Assembly: GCA_029257465.1 (NCBI GenBank)
Contig: JARIBG010000005.1
Span: 1-48,049, forward strand
Length of the DNA: 48,049 nucleotides
DNA from: Arthrobacter sp.
GTDB taxonomy: Bacteria; Actinomycetota; Actinomycetes; Actinomycetales; Micrococcaceae
Direction: 5' to 3'
Made by a program: the position numbers and the translations under genes. The notes beneath the pieces are model-generated. The model was given only the letters and a program-made list of their open reading frames with translations, did no database searches and was not told where the DNA came from. Below, in pieces: positions 41,020 to 48,049 of the stretch; position 1 is the stretch's first letter, and each line of letters begins with the position of its first letter.

Positions 41020-42588
41020 CTACCGGGCGGGATTCTCCCCGTCACCGTCACCGTCACCGTCACCGTCACCGGCGCCCGAGCCGTTGCCCGAGCCGTTGCC
41101 GCTGGGTCGGTCATCATCATCGTCCGCGTCGGCCGTGTCGGCCGCGTCGTCGGACACGGTGTCCGGTCCGTTCTCCGGGCCCGGCTGCGTTGTCGGGTCC
41201 TGGGCCGCGTCCTCACTGTCTGCTGCGCCCGGCTCATCCTGGTCCTCGAAGTCGCCCGCGAGCAGGCGTTCGAGAGCCGCGTCCACGTCGGCGTCGGAGG
41301 ACTCGATCAGGCGGCGTCGCTCGGAGAAGCCCGCAGGGTCGTCGAGGTCCTCGGCCGTGGGCAGCAGGTCCGGGTGCTGCCAGAGCGCGTCGCGGCCCGC
41401 GATGCCTCGTTCATCGGTGAGCAGCGACCACAGTGCGGCCGCGTCGCGCAGTCTCCGCGGGCGCAGTTCCAGCCCGACGAGCGAGGCGAAGGCGTGCTCC
41501 GCGGGACCACCTGTTGCACGGCGACGTCGGAGCATCTCGCGCAGTGCTTCGGCAGAGGGCAGATTGGCGGCGGCAGCAGCTGTGAGTTCGTCGACCCAAC
41601 CCTCCACGAGGGCGAGGGTGGTCTCCAGCCGGATGAGTGCGGCTTCCTGCTCCGGCGTGCGCTCGGGCATGAACACGCCCTGGGAGAGGGCGCCCTGCAT
41701 GCTCTCCGGATTGGTCGGATCGATGTCGCGCGCGGCTTCCTCGATCTTGCTGATGTCGATGTGGATGCCGCGGGCGTACCGCTCGATGCTGCCGAGCAGG
41801 TGCCCGGTGAGCCAGGGGACCTGGGTGAAGAGACGCACGTGGGCCGCCTCACGGACGGCGAGGAACAGCTGCACCTCCTGCTCCGGGATATCGAGACCGG
41901 CGCCGAAGGCGCTCACGTTGGCGGGCAGGAGGGCCATGCGACCGTCCGCGAGGGGCACGCCGATGTCCGTGGACCCCACCACATCCTTGGACAGGGCGCC
42001 GACGGCCTGGCCGAGCTGCATGCCGAACATGGCACCACCGACGTTCTGCAGCATCGACGCCGGTCCGCCCATGGAGCCGAGCATCGATTTCATCTCCTCG
42101 GGCAGTTGCTGGGAGATCACATCGGAGAGCGCCTTGGCAATGCTCGTCGCGACGGGCTCGGTCAGTCGTCGCCAGGTCGCCATGGTCGCCTCGACCCATT
42201 CGGCACGGGACCACGCACGACCGAGCTGGCCCGTCGTGGGGAAGTCGGTGACCGGGTCGAGCCACAGTTCGGCGAGCTTCAGCGCCTCGTCGACGCTCCT
42301 GCGCTGCAGTGAGGAGACCGAGGGATCGTTGTCCGCGGCCGCGATCCTCCTCGCCTGCTCGTGCGCCAGCTGCCAGTTGACGGGTCCGTCGCTCGAGCTG
42401 GAGAACATCGCCTGGACCTGCTGCATCATCATGGCCATCGCGGACGGATCGGAGGGCAGCCCTGCAGCCTTGGCAAGCTCCTGCGGATCGAAGCCTCCGG
42501 CACCTCCGCCGAACATCTTCGACAGCATCTCGGACAGGGGATCCTGGGGTGTGTCGTCGTCGTTCGAGGGGTTGGGCACTGATACCAC
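41020..42588 (-). CDS. DUF2342 zinc-dependent metalloprotease-like protein
   Basis: A 522-residue protein of the actinobacterial DUF2342 / 'zinc-dependent metalloprotease' family. The conserved core runs from about residue 70 (VNWQLAHEQARRIAA) through RAEWVEATMATWRRL to FLAVREAAHVRLFTQVPWL, whose EAAH is the putative metal site, then ARDIDPTNPESMQGALSQG. The N-terminus is Met/Gly-rich and the last ~80 residues are acidic and repetitive, ending in GDGDGDGDGDG. No signal peptide is seen, and proteolytic activity is not proven for the family. The GTG at 42588 is given; a GTG at 42579 is an alternative. It is convergent with the YgjP-like gene. Confidence 0.9.
   Translation of the reverse strand: MVSVPNPSNDDDTPQDPLSEMLSKMFGGGAGGFDPQELAKAAGLPSDPSAMAMMMQQVQAMFSSSSDGPVNWQLAHEQARRIAAADNDPSVSSLQRRSVDEALKLAELWLDPVTDFPTTGQLGRAWSRAEWVEATMATWRRLTEPVATSIAKALSDVISQQLPEEMKSMLGSMGGPASMLQNVGGAMFGMQLGQAVGALSKDVVGSTDIGVPLADGRMALLPANVSAFGAGLDIPEQEVQLFLAVREAAHVRLFTQVPWLTGHLLGSIERYARGIHIDISKIEEAARDIDPTNPESMQGALSQGVFMPERTPEQEAALIRLETTLALVEGWVDELTAAAAANLPSAEALREMLRRRRATGGPAEHAFASLVGLELRPRRLRDAAALWSLLTDERGIAGRDALWQHPDLLPTAEDLDDPAGFSERRRLIESSDADVDAALERLLAGDFEDQDEPGAADSEDAAQDPTTQPGPENGPDTVSDDAADTADADDDDDRPSGNGSGNGSGAGDGDGDGDGDGENPAR
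41041..41070. repeat. Hexanucleotide microsatellite (gtcacc)x5
   Basis: Five perfect head-to-tail copies of gtcacc on the plus strand encode the Gly-Asp repeat at the C-terminus of the DUF2342 protein. Just beyond, a 12-bp unit (gcccgagccgtt) is duplicated. Both unit lengths are multiples of three, so the frame is kept on expansion. Confidence 0.95.
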
Positions 42589-42880
42589 CGGTCCTGGACA
42601 TAGCGTGACGGGTCCGGCGAAGGCGGGGTCGTACCCTCCCTGCCGGCTGTGATCCCCACGCTACCGGGCCTCACCGGGCAGTGTCCTGCACGGCATCGAC
42701 CGTTAGCTGAGGGCAAAGCATCAGCGGAGGCCCCGCTCATCCGTACCCGTGGCGGGATCGAGCGCGACAGGGGCGACCACGCAGGAAGTACCCGGCAACC
42801 GTGGGGGTCGAAGCGTCTAGGCTGGATGAGCCGGTACGGGACTCCTGCTCCTACCCGCCACCACTAAAGAGAGAAGATCC
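42589..42880. other. 292-bp divergent intergenic region
   Basis: No gene is supported. TAGGCT at 42818-42823 is a -10 candidate for the YlbL-type protease gene, giving a leader of about 50 nt with a purine-rich GAGAGAAG ribosome binding site before the GTG at 42881. No clear -10 could be fixed for the divergent DUF2342 gene. No repeat or RNA gene was seen. Confidence 0.5.
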
Positions 42881-43975
42881 GTGACGCAGCCTGCCCACGT
42901 CGGGACATCCGGTCCAGGAGGACCTCAGCGTCCCAGGGATCCGCGCTTCCAGGCCATGGCTGTATCGGGCGGTCTCGCCGTCGTCCTCAGCGCGGCCGCG
43001 ATCCTGCTGCCGTCGCCGTACGTCCTCGAAGCTCCAGGGCCCACGTTCAACACCATCGGTGAGGTGGATGGGGAGCCGCTGATCCGGATCGACGGCGCCG
43101 AGAGCTTCACGCCCGAGGGCGAGCTCGACCTCACCACGGTTTTCGTCCGCGGCGGGCCGAACGGGCAGGTCAACGTTTTCGACACCTTCCGTGCCTGGGT
43201 GGATCCCGACGACGACGTGATCCCCGAGCAGCTCGTCTACCCGGAGGGCACGACCTCCTCCGAAGTGCAGGAGCAGAACGCCGTCGCCATGACGTCGTCG
43301 CAGGAGTCCGCGATCGCCGCGGCCCTCACCCACGAGGACATCGACTACACGCAGGAGCTCTTCGTCGTCGGCCTCGGCCCGGATTCCGCCGCCGATGGTC
43401 TCCTGCAGGACGGTGATGTGCTCCGTGCCATCGAGGGGCAGGAGATCGATACGATCGCCGCACTGCGCAACGCGCTCAACGACGCCGATGGAGCGGCGGT
43501 CGATCTTTCCGTGGTCCGCGACGGCACCCCCACCGAGGTCTCGGTGACACCGAAGGAATCCCCTGAGGGGGACTTCCAGCTCGGCGTCCTGCTGGGATCG
43601 ACCTTCGACTTCCCGTTCGACGTCATGATCCAGCTGGACGACGTCGGAGGTCCTTCCGCCGGGATGATGTTCGCCCTCGGGATCGTCGACAACCTCACCG
43701 AGGGCAATCTGACCGGCGGCCGGCACTTCGCGGGCACAGGGACCATCGACTCCGAAGGCGCCGTGGGTCCCATCGGGGGAATCGCGCAGAAGCTCGTGGG
43801 CGCGCGCTCGGCAGGAGCGGAGTTCTTCCTCGCCCCAGCAGACAACTGCGACGAGGTCATCGGGAACATTCCCGACGGTCTGACGGTCGTCAGGGTTCAG
43901 ACCCTCGACGACGCCGTCGAGGCCGTGGAGACGCTCGGGGACGGCGGCGACGCCGCGGCGCTCGCGTCCTGCTGA
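42881..43975 (+). CDS. Membrane-anchored PDZ/Lon-like serine protease (YlbL family)
   Basis: A 364-residue protein. One N-terminal membrane helix (~28-46, AVSGGLAVVLSAAAILLP) anchors an extracytoplasmic part. A PDZ domain (~155-235; GPDSAADGLLQDGDVLRAIE) is followed by a Lon-type S16 protease domain with the Ser in VGGPSAGMMFALGI and the Lys in GGIAQKLVGARSAGA, the Ser-Lys dyad. Members are thought to degrade secreted or membrane proteins; the substrate is unknown. The GTG at 42881 has a GAGAGAAG ribosome binding site. It lies upstream of UPF0182, as in mycobacteria. Confidence 0.92.
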   Translation: MTQPAHVGTSGPGGPQRPRDPRFQAMAVSGGLAVVLSAAAILLPSPYVLEAPGPTFNTIGEVDGEPLIRIDGAESFTPEGELDLTTVFVRGGPNGQVNVFDTFRAWVDPDDDVIPEQLVYPEGTTSSEVQEQNAVAMTSSQESAIAAALTHEDIDYTQELFVVGLGPDSAADGLLQDGDVLRAIEGQEIDTIAALRNALNDADGAAVDLSVVRDGTPTEVSVTPKESPEGDFQLGVLLGSTFDFPFDVMIQLDDVGGPSAGMMFALGIVDNLTEGNLTGGRHFAGTGTIDSEGAVGPIGGIAQKLVGARSAGAEFFLAPADNCDEVIGNIPDGLTVVRVQTLDDAVEAVETLGDGGDAAALASC

Positions 43976-44212
43976 CCAGCGCCCGCCCGCTCGGAGGAAG
44001 GGCCTTCACGGTGTCCCTTCGTAAGGACACGGTTCGGTGACGATCGACGCCGTTGCGCGCCTGTACGGAACCGAATTGGTCGGCCCGGACGTGGAGAGGG
44101 CAGAATGAGAGCAGGAATGGCGTGATTGCACGCTACCTTCTGTCCTCACGGGGCAAGTAGCGAGGCGGAACACCGGCCATCGTGACCCGCAGCATCTAAT
44201 GACGAGGTATAT

Positions 44213-47200
44213 GTGACATCCGGACCAGAACGATCGTTCGGCAGTAGCCCGAGCAAACCACGAGGATCCTCCAACCGGCGCCGTAGTCCGCTCATCCCGA
44301 CGATCATCGTGGTGGCGGTCATCGTCGTCGCCTTCGTGTATCTGTCGCAGGTGTACGCCGATGTCCTCTGGTACAACCAGCTCGGCTTCCTCGAAGTGTT
44401 CGTGACCGAGAATCTGACGCGGATCGCCCTGTTCCTCGCGGCCTTCCTCGTGATGGCCGGGGCGGTGTACCTCAGCCTGCGCATCGCGTTCCGCAGCAGG
44501 CCCATCTACGCCCCCGACAGTGCCATCCAGGACAACCTGAACCGGTACCAGGCGCAGCTCGAACCCATCCGCCGCCTCCTGATGATCGGCATCCCGGTGG
44601 TGCTGGGAGCGTTTGCCGGCACAGCGGCGTCGTCGCAGTGGCAGCAGGTGCTGCTCTTCATCCGCCAGGAGCCCTTCAACCGGCAGGACCCGGAGTTCGG
44701 GCTCGACTACTCGTTCTACATGTTCACCCTCCCGTTCCTCGGATTCGTGACGGGCTTCCTGATCAGCGTGGTCATCATCAGTGCCATCGCCACGATCCTC
44801 ACCCACTATCTCTACGGCGGCATCCGGCTCGAGGAGAAGGGCCTGTTCACCACGAAGGCGGCGCGGATCCAGATCGCGGTGGTCGTTGCACTGTTCCTCA
44901 TCCTGCAGGGGATCAACTACTGGCTCGACCGCTACGGCACGCTGCTGAACCAGGAGAGGTGGGCCGGAGCGCTCTACACCGACGTCAATGCCGTCATCCC
45001 CACGAAGGCGATCCTCGCCGTCGCGGCGGTCATCGTCGCCGTCCTGTTCATCGTCTCGGCGTTCATCGGGCGCTGGCGGTTGCCGCTGATCGGTACCGCG
45101 ATGCTGATCGTCACCGCGCTCCTCGCCGGTGGCGTCTACCCGGCGATCGTGCAGCGGTTCCAGGTGGAGCCGTCCGAGCTCTCCCGTGAGCGGGAGTTCA
45201 TCGACCGGAACATCGAGCTCACACGGGAGGCCTACGGTCTCGACCAGGTCGAGGAATCCGCCTACGACCCGGAGTCGACCCCCGTCGCAGGCGCCCTGAA
45301 CGAGGACGGGGAGACCACGGCGAACATCCGCCTGCTCGACCCGAACCTCGTCTCCGATGCTTTCAGCCAGCTGCAGCAGTTCCGCCAGTACTACCAGTTC
45401 CCCGGGACGCTCAACGTGGATCGCTACGAGATCGACGACGACATCGTGGACACCGTGATCGCGGTGCGCGAGCTCGACACGAGCGGTGTGCCGGACGGCT
45501 GGGTCAACGAGCACGTTTTCTACACGCACGGGTACGGCGTGGTCGCGGCCGCCGGGACGACCGTCCAGCCCGATGGCCGGCCGAGGTTCCTGCAGTCGGG
45601 GATCCCCTCCACCGGCGTACTCGGCGACGAGTCGACCTACGAACCCCGGATCTACTTCGGCGAGTCCTCGCCCGACTACTCCGTGGTGGGAGCCCCGGAC
45701 GGCCAGGATGCGGCGGAGATCGACCGGCCGCAGGACGAGAACTCCGACACGGACTCGCGGACGACCTTCTCCGGCGACGGCGGCCCTGATGTGGGCAACG
45801 CCTTCAACCGGTTGGTCTATGCCCTGAAGTTCCAGTCCACGGATCTGCTCCTGTCCGACCAGGTCAACAGCGACTCGCAGATTCTCTACGACCGCGATCC
45901 GGTGGAGCGGGTGCGGAAGGTCGCCCCCTATCTCACCCTCGACGGCAACAGCTATCCCGCCATCGTGGATGGCCGCGTGAAGTGGATCATCGACGGGTAT
46001 ACGACGAGCGCCAACTTCCCCTACTCCACGCAGCAGGAACTGGAATCCGCCACCCAGGACTCCCGGACCCAGGAAGGTCTTGCCACCGCATTGCCGGCGG
46101 ACCGGGTCAACTACATCCGGAATGCGGTCAAGGCCACCGTGGATGCCTACGACGGCTCGATCGACCTCTATGCCTGGGACGATCAGGATCCGGTGCTGCT
46201 CTCCTGGCAGAACGTGTATCCGTCATCGCTCAAGCCCTACAGTGAGATGTCCGCCGATCTGCTGGCCCATGTGCGTTACCCCGAGGACCTCTTCAAGGTG
46301 CAGCGCGAGTTGCTGGCCCGCTACCACGTCACCGCGACGAACGAGTTCTACAACAACAGCGAGGCCTGGAGCGTACCGGCAGATCCCGGTGAGAGCACCG
46401 ACGGCGCGACGACGGCGCAGACCCCTCGTCAGCCGCCGTTCTATCTGACGCTGCAGATGCCGCAGTACGACGAGGCGGCCTTCTCGCTGACCACGCCCTA
46501 CATCCCCTTCGTGCCGGCGGGTCAGACGCCCAGGAACGTGCTCTACGGCTTCCTGGCCGCCAACGGCGATGCGAGCACGGGTGAGGACGGAGTCAAGAGC
46601 GAGGACTACGGTCGCCTGACGCTTCTCGACACCTCGGGCCAGGACTCCGTGGTCGGTCCGGGCCAGGCGCAGAACCTCTTCAACTCGGACACCACCGTGT
46701 CGCAGGAACTGAACCTCCTGCGCCAGGGAGCATCCGAGGTGATCAACGGTAATCTGCTGACCCTGCCGATCGGCGGCGGCATCGCCTACGTGCAGCCGGT
46801 GTACGTGCAGTCCTCCGGCAGTTCGTCCTTCCCGGTCCTCCGACGGGTCCTGGTCAGCTTCGGGGACGTCGTCGGCTTCGCGCCGACGCTCGACGAGGCA
46901 CTCGACCAGGTGTTCGGTGGCGATTCGGGAGCAACCGCGGGCGATGAGGAGAACGTCGGGGCGACACCTGACGACCCTGCCGCGCCACCGGTCGGAGCCG
47001 ACGGTGAGACGCCTGCACCCGAGGCCACGCCGACGCCAACACCTGCTCCCTCCGAGGCCGGTACGCCAGGTGGGACGACCGACGATCCCGCAGCAGATCT
47101 GCGAACTGCCCTGGATGACGCCAACACGGCCATCCAGGACGGGAACGCGGCCCTCGCGGCCAACGACTTCGCCGCCTACGGTGAAGCCCAGGATCGGCTG

Positions 47201-47263
47201 CAGAACGCCCTCCAGCGGGCACTGGACGCCGAGGAGCGCGTCGCGGGCAGCGAAGGCCAGTAG
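44213..47263 (+). CDS. UPF0182 family large membrane protein
   Basis: A 1016-residue protein of the UPF0182 (COG1615) family. About seven membrane helices occupy the first ~330 residues ([36 protein letters not shown] and others). A large extracytoplasmic domain ([48 protein letters not shown]) and a Thr/Pro-rich, then helical, C-terminal tail follow. The function is unknown. The GTG start has ACGAGG 5 nt upstream. The 237-bp gap before it contains only a weak 6-bp hairpin (43997-44020). Confidence 0.93.
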   Translation: MTSGPERSFGSSPSKPRGSSNRRRSPLIPTIIVVAVIVVAFVYLSQVYADVLWYNQLGFLEVFVTENLTRIALFLAAFLVMAGAVYLSLRIAFRSRPIYAPDSAIQDNLNRYQAQLEPIRRLLMIGIPVVLGAFAGTAASSQWQQVLLFIRQEPFNRQDPEFGLDYSFYMFTLPFLGFVTGFLISVVIISAIATILTHYLYGGIRLEEKGLFTTKAARIQIAVVVALFLILQGINYWLDRYGTLLNQERWAGALYTDVNAVIPTKAILAVAAVIVAVLFIVSAFIGRWRLPLIGTAMLIVTALLAGGVYPAIVQRFQVEPSELSREREFIDRNIELTREAYGLDQVEESAYDPESTPVAGALNEDGETTANIRLLDPNLVSDAFSQLQQFRQYYQFPGTLNVDRYEIDDDIVDTVIAVRELDTSGVPDGWVNEHVFYTHGYGVVAAAGTTVQPDGRPRFLQSGIPSTGVLGDESTYEPRIYFGESSPDYSVVGAPDGQDAAEIDRPQDENSDTDSRTTFSGDGGPDVGNAFNRLVYALKFQSTDLLLSDQVNSDSQILYDRDPVERVRKVAPYLTLDGNSYPAIVDGRVKWIIDGYTTSANFPYSTQQELESATQDSRTQEGLATALPADRVNYIRNAVKATVDAYDGSIDLYAWDDQDPVLLSWQNVYPSSLKPYSEMSADLLAHVRYPEDLFKVQRELLARYHVTATNEFYNNSEAWSVPADPGESTDGATTAQTPRQPPFYLTLQMPQYDEAAFSLTTPYIPFVPAGQTPRNVLYGFLAANGDASTGEDGVKSEDYGRLTLLDTSGQDSVVGPGQAQNLFNSDTTVSQELNLLRQGASEVINGNLLTLPIGGGIAYVQPVYVQSSGSSSFPVLRRVLVSFGDVVGFAPTLDEALDQVFGGDSGATAGDEENVGATPDDPAAPPVGADGETPAPEATPTPTPAPSEAGTPGGTTDDPAADLRTALDDANTAIQDGNAALAANDFAAYGEAQDRLQNALQRALDAEERVAGSEGQ

Positions 47264-47286
47264 ATACCGGACAGCCACCGCGCGGT

Positions 47287-47320
47287 GGGCCGAGGGGCTG
47301 ATCGATTTGCCTCTCGGCCC
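47287..47320 (+). terminator. Terminator of the UPF0182 gene
   Basis: A 12-bp stem with one G-T pair (gggccgaggggc, 47287-47298, with gcctctcggccc, 47309-47320) and a 10-nt loop lies 23 nt after the stop codon. There is no T tract. Confidence 0.65.
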
Positions 47321-47346
47321 CCCGGCCGGTAACGTTAGGAACACGC

Positions 47347-47420
47347 CGCGGGGTGGAGCAGTTCGGTAGCTCGCTGGGCTCATAACCCAGAGGTCACAGG
47401 TTCAAATCCTGTCCCCGCAA
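47347..47420 (+). tRNA. Initiator tRNA-fMet (CAT anticodon)
   Basis: A 74-nt cloverleaf: acceptor arm CGCGGGG (47347-47353) pairs with CCCCGCA (47413-47419), leaving the C1-A72 mismatch typical of initiator tRNA. The anticodon stem CTGGG/CCCAG has the three G-C pairs of initiators, with CAT at 47381-47383. The T arm ends GGTTCAAATCC. The 3' CCA is not encoded. No integrase or duplicated 3' end nearby suggests use as an attachment site. Confidence 0.95.
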
Positions 47421-47428
47421 CAAATCAG

Positions 47429-47459
47429 GAAGTCCGGCCCACCAGGTGGGTCGGACTTC
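47429..47459 (+). terminator. Strong hairpin terminator after tRNA-fMet
   Basis: GAAGTCCGGCCCACC pairs with GGTGGGTCGGACTTC: a 15-bp stem with one G-T pair, followed by tcgttt. It begins 9 nt after the tRNA. Confidence 0.8.
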
Positions 47460-47578
47460 TCGTTTAAGTGACTCCCTGCGGCATCCTTGCCGTCTCTGGC
47501 TCTTGCTGCCTCTGGCTGACGTGGACAACCACGTGGTCGTCAGGTTCTGGCTCAGAGCGAGGACTTGACGCCCGGGAC

Positions 47579-48049
47579 CTAGGGCAAGCCCGCTCTGCCG
47601 AATTCCTGCTGCAAGCGCGGACGACGGCGATGTGTCTCGCGCAGCTGCGCGATCAGAGCATCGACGTCTTCTTCCGCGGTCGTTCCGGTCGCGAGTCGCC
47701 GCATGGTGGCTAGCCTCCTGGCAGCGCGTCGGTAGTGCTGGACTCCTGCGTCCACCAGCTCGTTCTCGACAAGCCGCTGATGGACCGGCAGCACGGCCAG
47801 TGGGTCCACTTTCTCGTACACCTTGGCCAGCTCGCTCCAGGTCCGGTCGTCGTCGAGGTCCAGCGAGTGGGCCAGTGCCCACGCGAAGCTCGGATCCTTC
47901 AGCGTCAGGACCGCGCACCGGACCGCGTCTCTCGGGCTTGCCGAGAGCGTGGGGACAACCCCGTCACGCAAGTCAGGCCAGGAGGTACCGGCTGCGCCGT
48001 ACAGAAGGGCGGCCGAGGTCGACGAGGGCCACGTCCGGACCACCGTGAG
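47579..48049 (-). CDS. Hypothetical protein, 5' end outside window
   Basis: The last 156 codons of a minus-strand gene that stays open to the right edge; an internal GTG at 48043 is unlikely to be the start because the frame continues as L-T upstream. The visible part is helical and basic: VRTWPSSTSAALLYGAAGTS, then DRTWSELAKVYEKVDPLAVL and a C-terminal LRETHRRRPRLQQEFGRAGL. This end is reminiscent of the C-termini of some actinobacterial SWIM zinc-finger proteins, but the zinc motif would lie outside the window, so the identification is tentative. It faces the tRNA, with about 120 bp of featureless sequence after the terminator. Confidence 0.7.
   Translation of the reverse strand, partial: LTVVRTWPSSTSAALLYGAAGTSWPDLRDGVVPTLSASPRDAVRCAVLTLKDPSFAWALAHSLDLDDDRTWSELAKVYEKVDPLAVLPVHQRLVENELVDAGVQHYRRAARRLATMRRLATGTTAEEDVDALIAQLRETHRRRPRLQQEFGRAGLP

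Noticed and set aside
41041-41070. Possible CRISPR-like repeat
   Set aside because: The units are 6 bp, contiguous and coding; there are no spacers.
43997-44020. Hairpin GAAGGG/CCCTTC as terminator of the YlbL-type gene
   Set aside because: Only 6 bp with a 12-nt loop and no T tract; too weak to annotate.
44006-45529. 507-codon minus-strand frame opposite UPF0182
   Set aside because: It is antisense to a recognised membrane protein and reads as Asp/Glu/Arg/His-rich noise.
47347-47420. tRNA-fMet as an integration (att) site
   Set aside because: No integrase, no duplicated tRNA 3' end and no mobile genes are seen downstream within the window.

Overview
The window is a high-GC chromosomal segment of an actinobacterium, most likely a member of the Micrococcaceae (Arthrobacter-like). 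The evidence is the composition, the many GTG starts, AdnAB in place of RecBCD, a coproporphyrin-type heme pathway, MoeZ, DUF3107, DUF2342 and UPF0182 proteins, and a gene order that recalls a block conserved across actinobacteria (compare M. tuberculosis Rv3193c-Rv3211, from memory). No phage, insertion sequence or CRISPR array is visible, and no gene-free stretch exceeds 300 bases.

Layout. 1-3.4 kb: a minus-strand mrp / DUF1003 / MgtE-N-CBS operon (mrp runs off the left edge) and a divergent stress-type membrane protein. 3.5-8.8 kb: aminopeptidase P, a PHP phosphoesterase, an orphan beta-class DNA methyltransferase whose frame has no ordinary start codon, and a DEAD-box helicase. 9.0-13.8 kb: an RNB ribonuclease, a ferritin-like protein, DUF3107, a TetR regulator and MoeZ. 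13.8-24.2 kb: a complete heme cluster, hemA divergent from hemE-cgoX-chdC-cpfC-hemC-hemDB-hemL. It supplies every step from glutamyl-tRNA to heme b through coproporphyrin, and hemD and hemB form one uninterrupted frame. 24.2-28.7 kb: a more accessory stretch with two type II toxin-antitoxin operons (each with a palindromic operator candidate), a lactate-monooxygenase-like flavoenzyme, a DUF1697 protein and a DEDDh exonuclease. 28.7-43 kb: DNA repair and nucleotide housekeeping, comprising an alkyltransferase-like protein, AdnA, AdnB, a phosphotransferase, NudC, UvrD2, a YgjP-type peptidase and a DUF2342 metalloprotease. 43-48 kb: a PDZ/Lon-like protease, a UPF0182 membrane protein, initiator tRNA-Met with a strong terminator, and the 3' part of an unidentified gene running off the right edge.

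Regulatory theme. At about fourteen genes a TANNNT-like -10 hexamer lies only 5-7 nt before the ATG/GTG, with no Shine-Dalgarno sequence. This implies leaderless transcripts, which are common in actinobacteria, and it fixes several start codons. Genes inside operons instead use 1-4 nt stop/start overlaps or Shine-Dalgarno sites. Two short tandem repeat arrays sit next to the -35 regions of two of these promoters.

I see no unmistakable new multi-gene system. The points most worth checking are the HemD-HemB fusion frame, the methyltransferase with no canonical start, the promoter-proximal repeats, the paired toxin-antitoxin operons and the degenerate kinase motif in the phosphotransferase.
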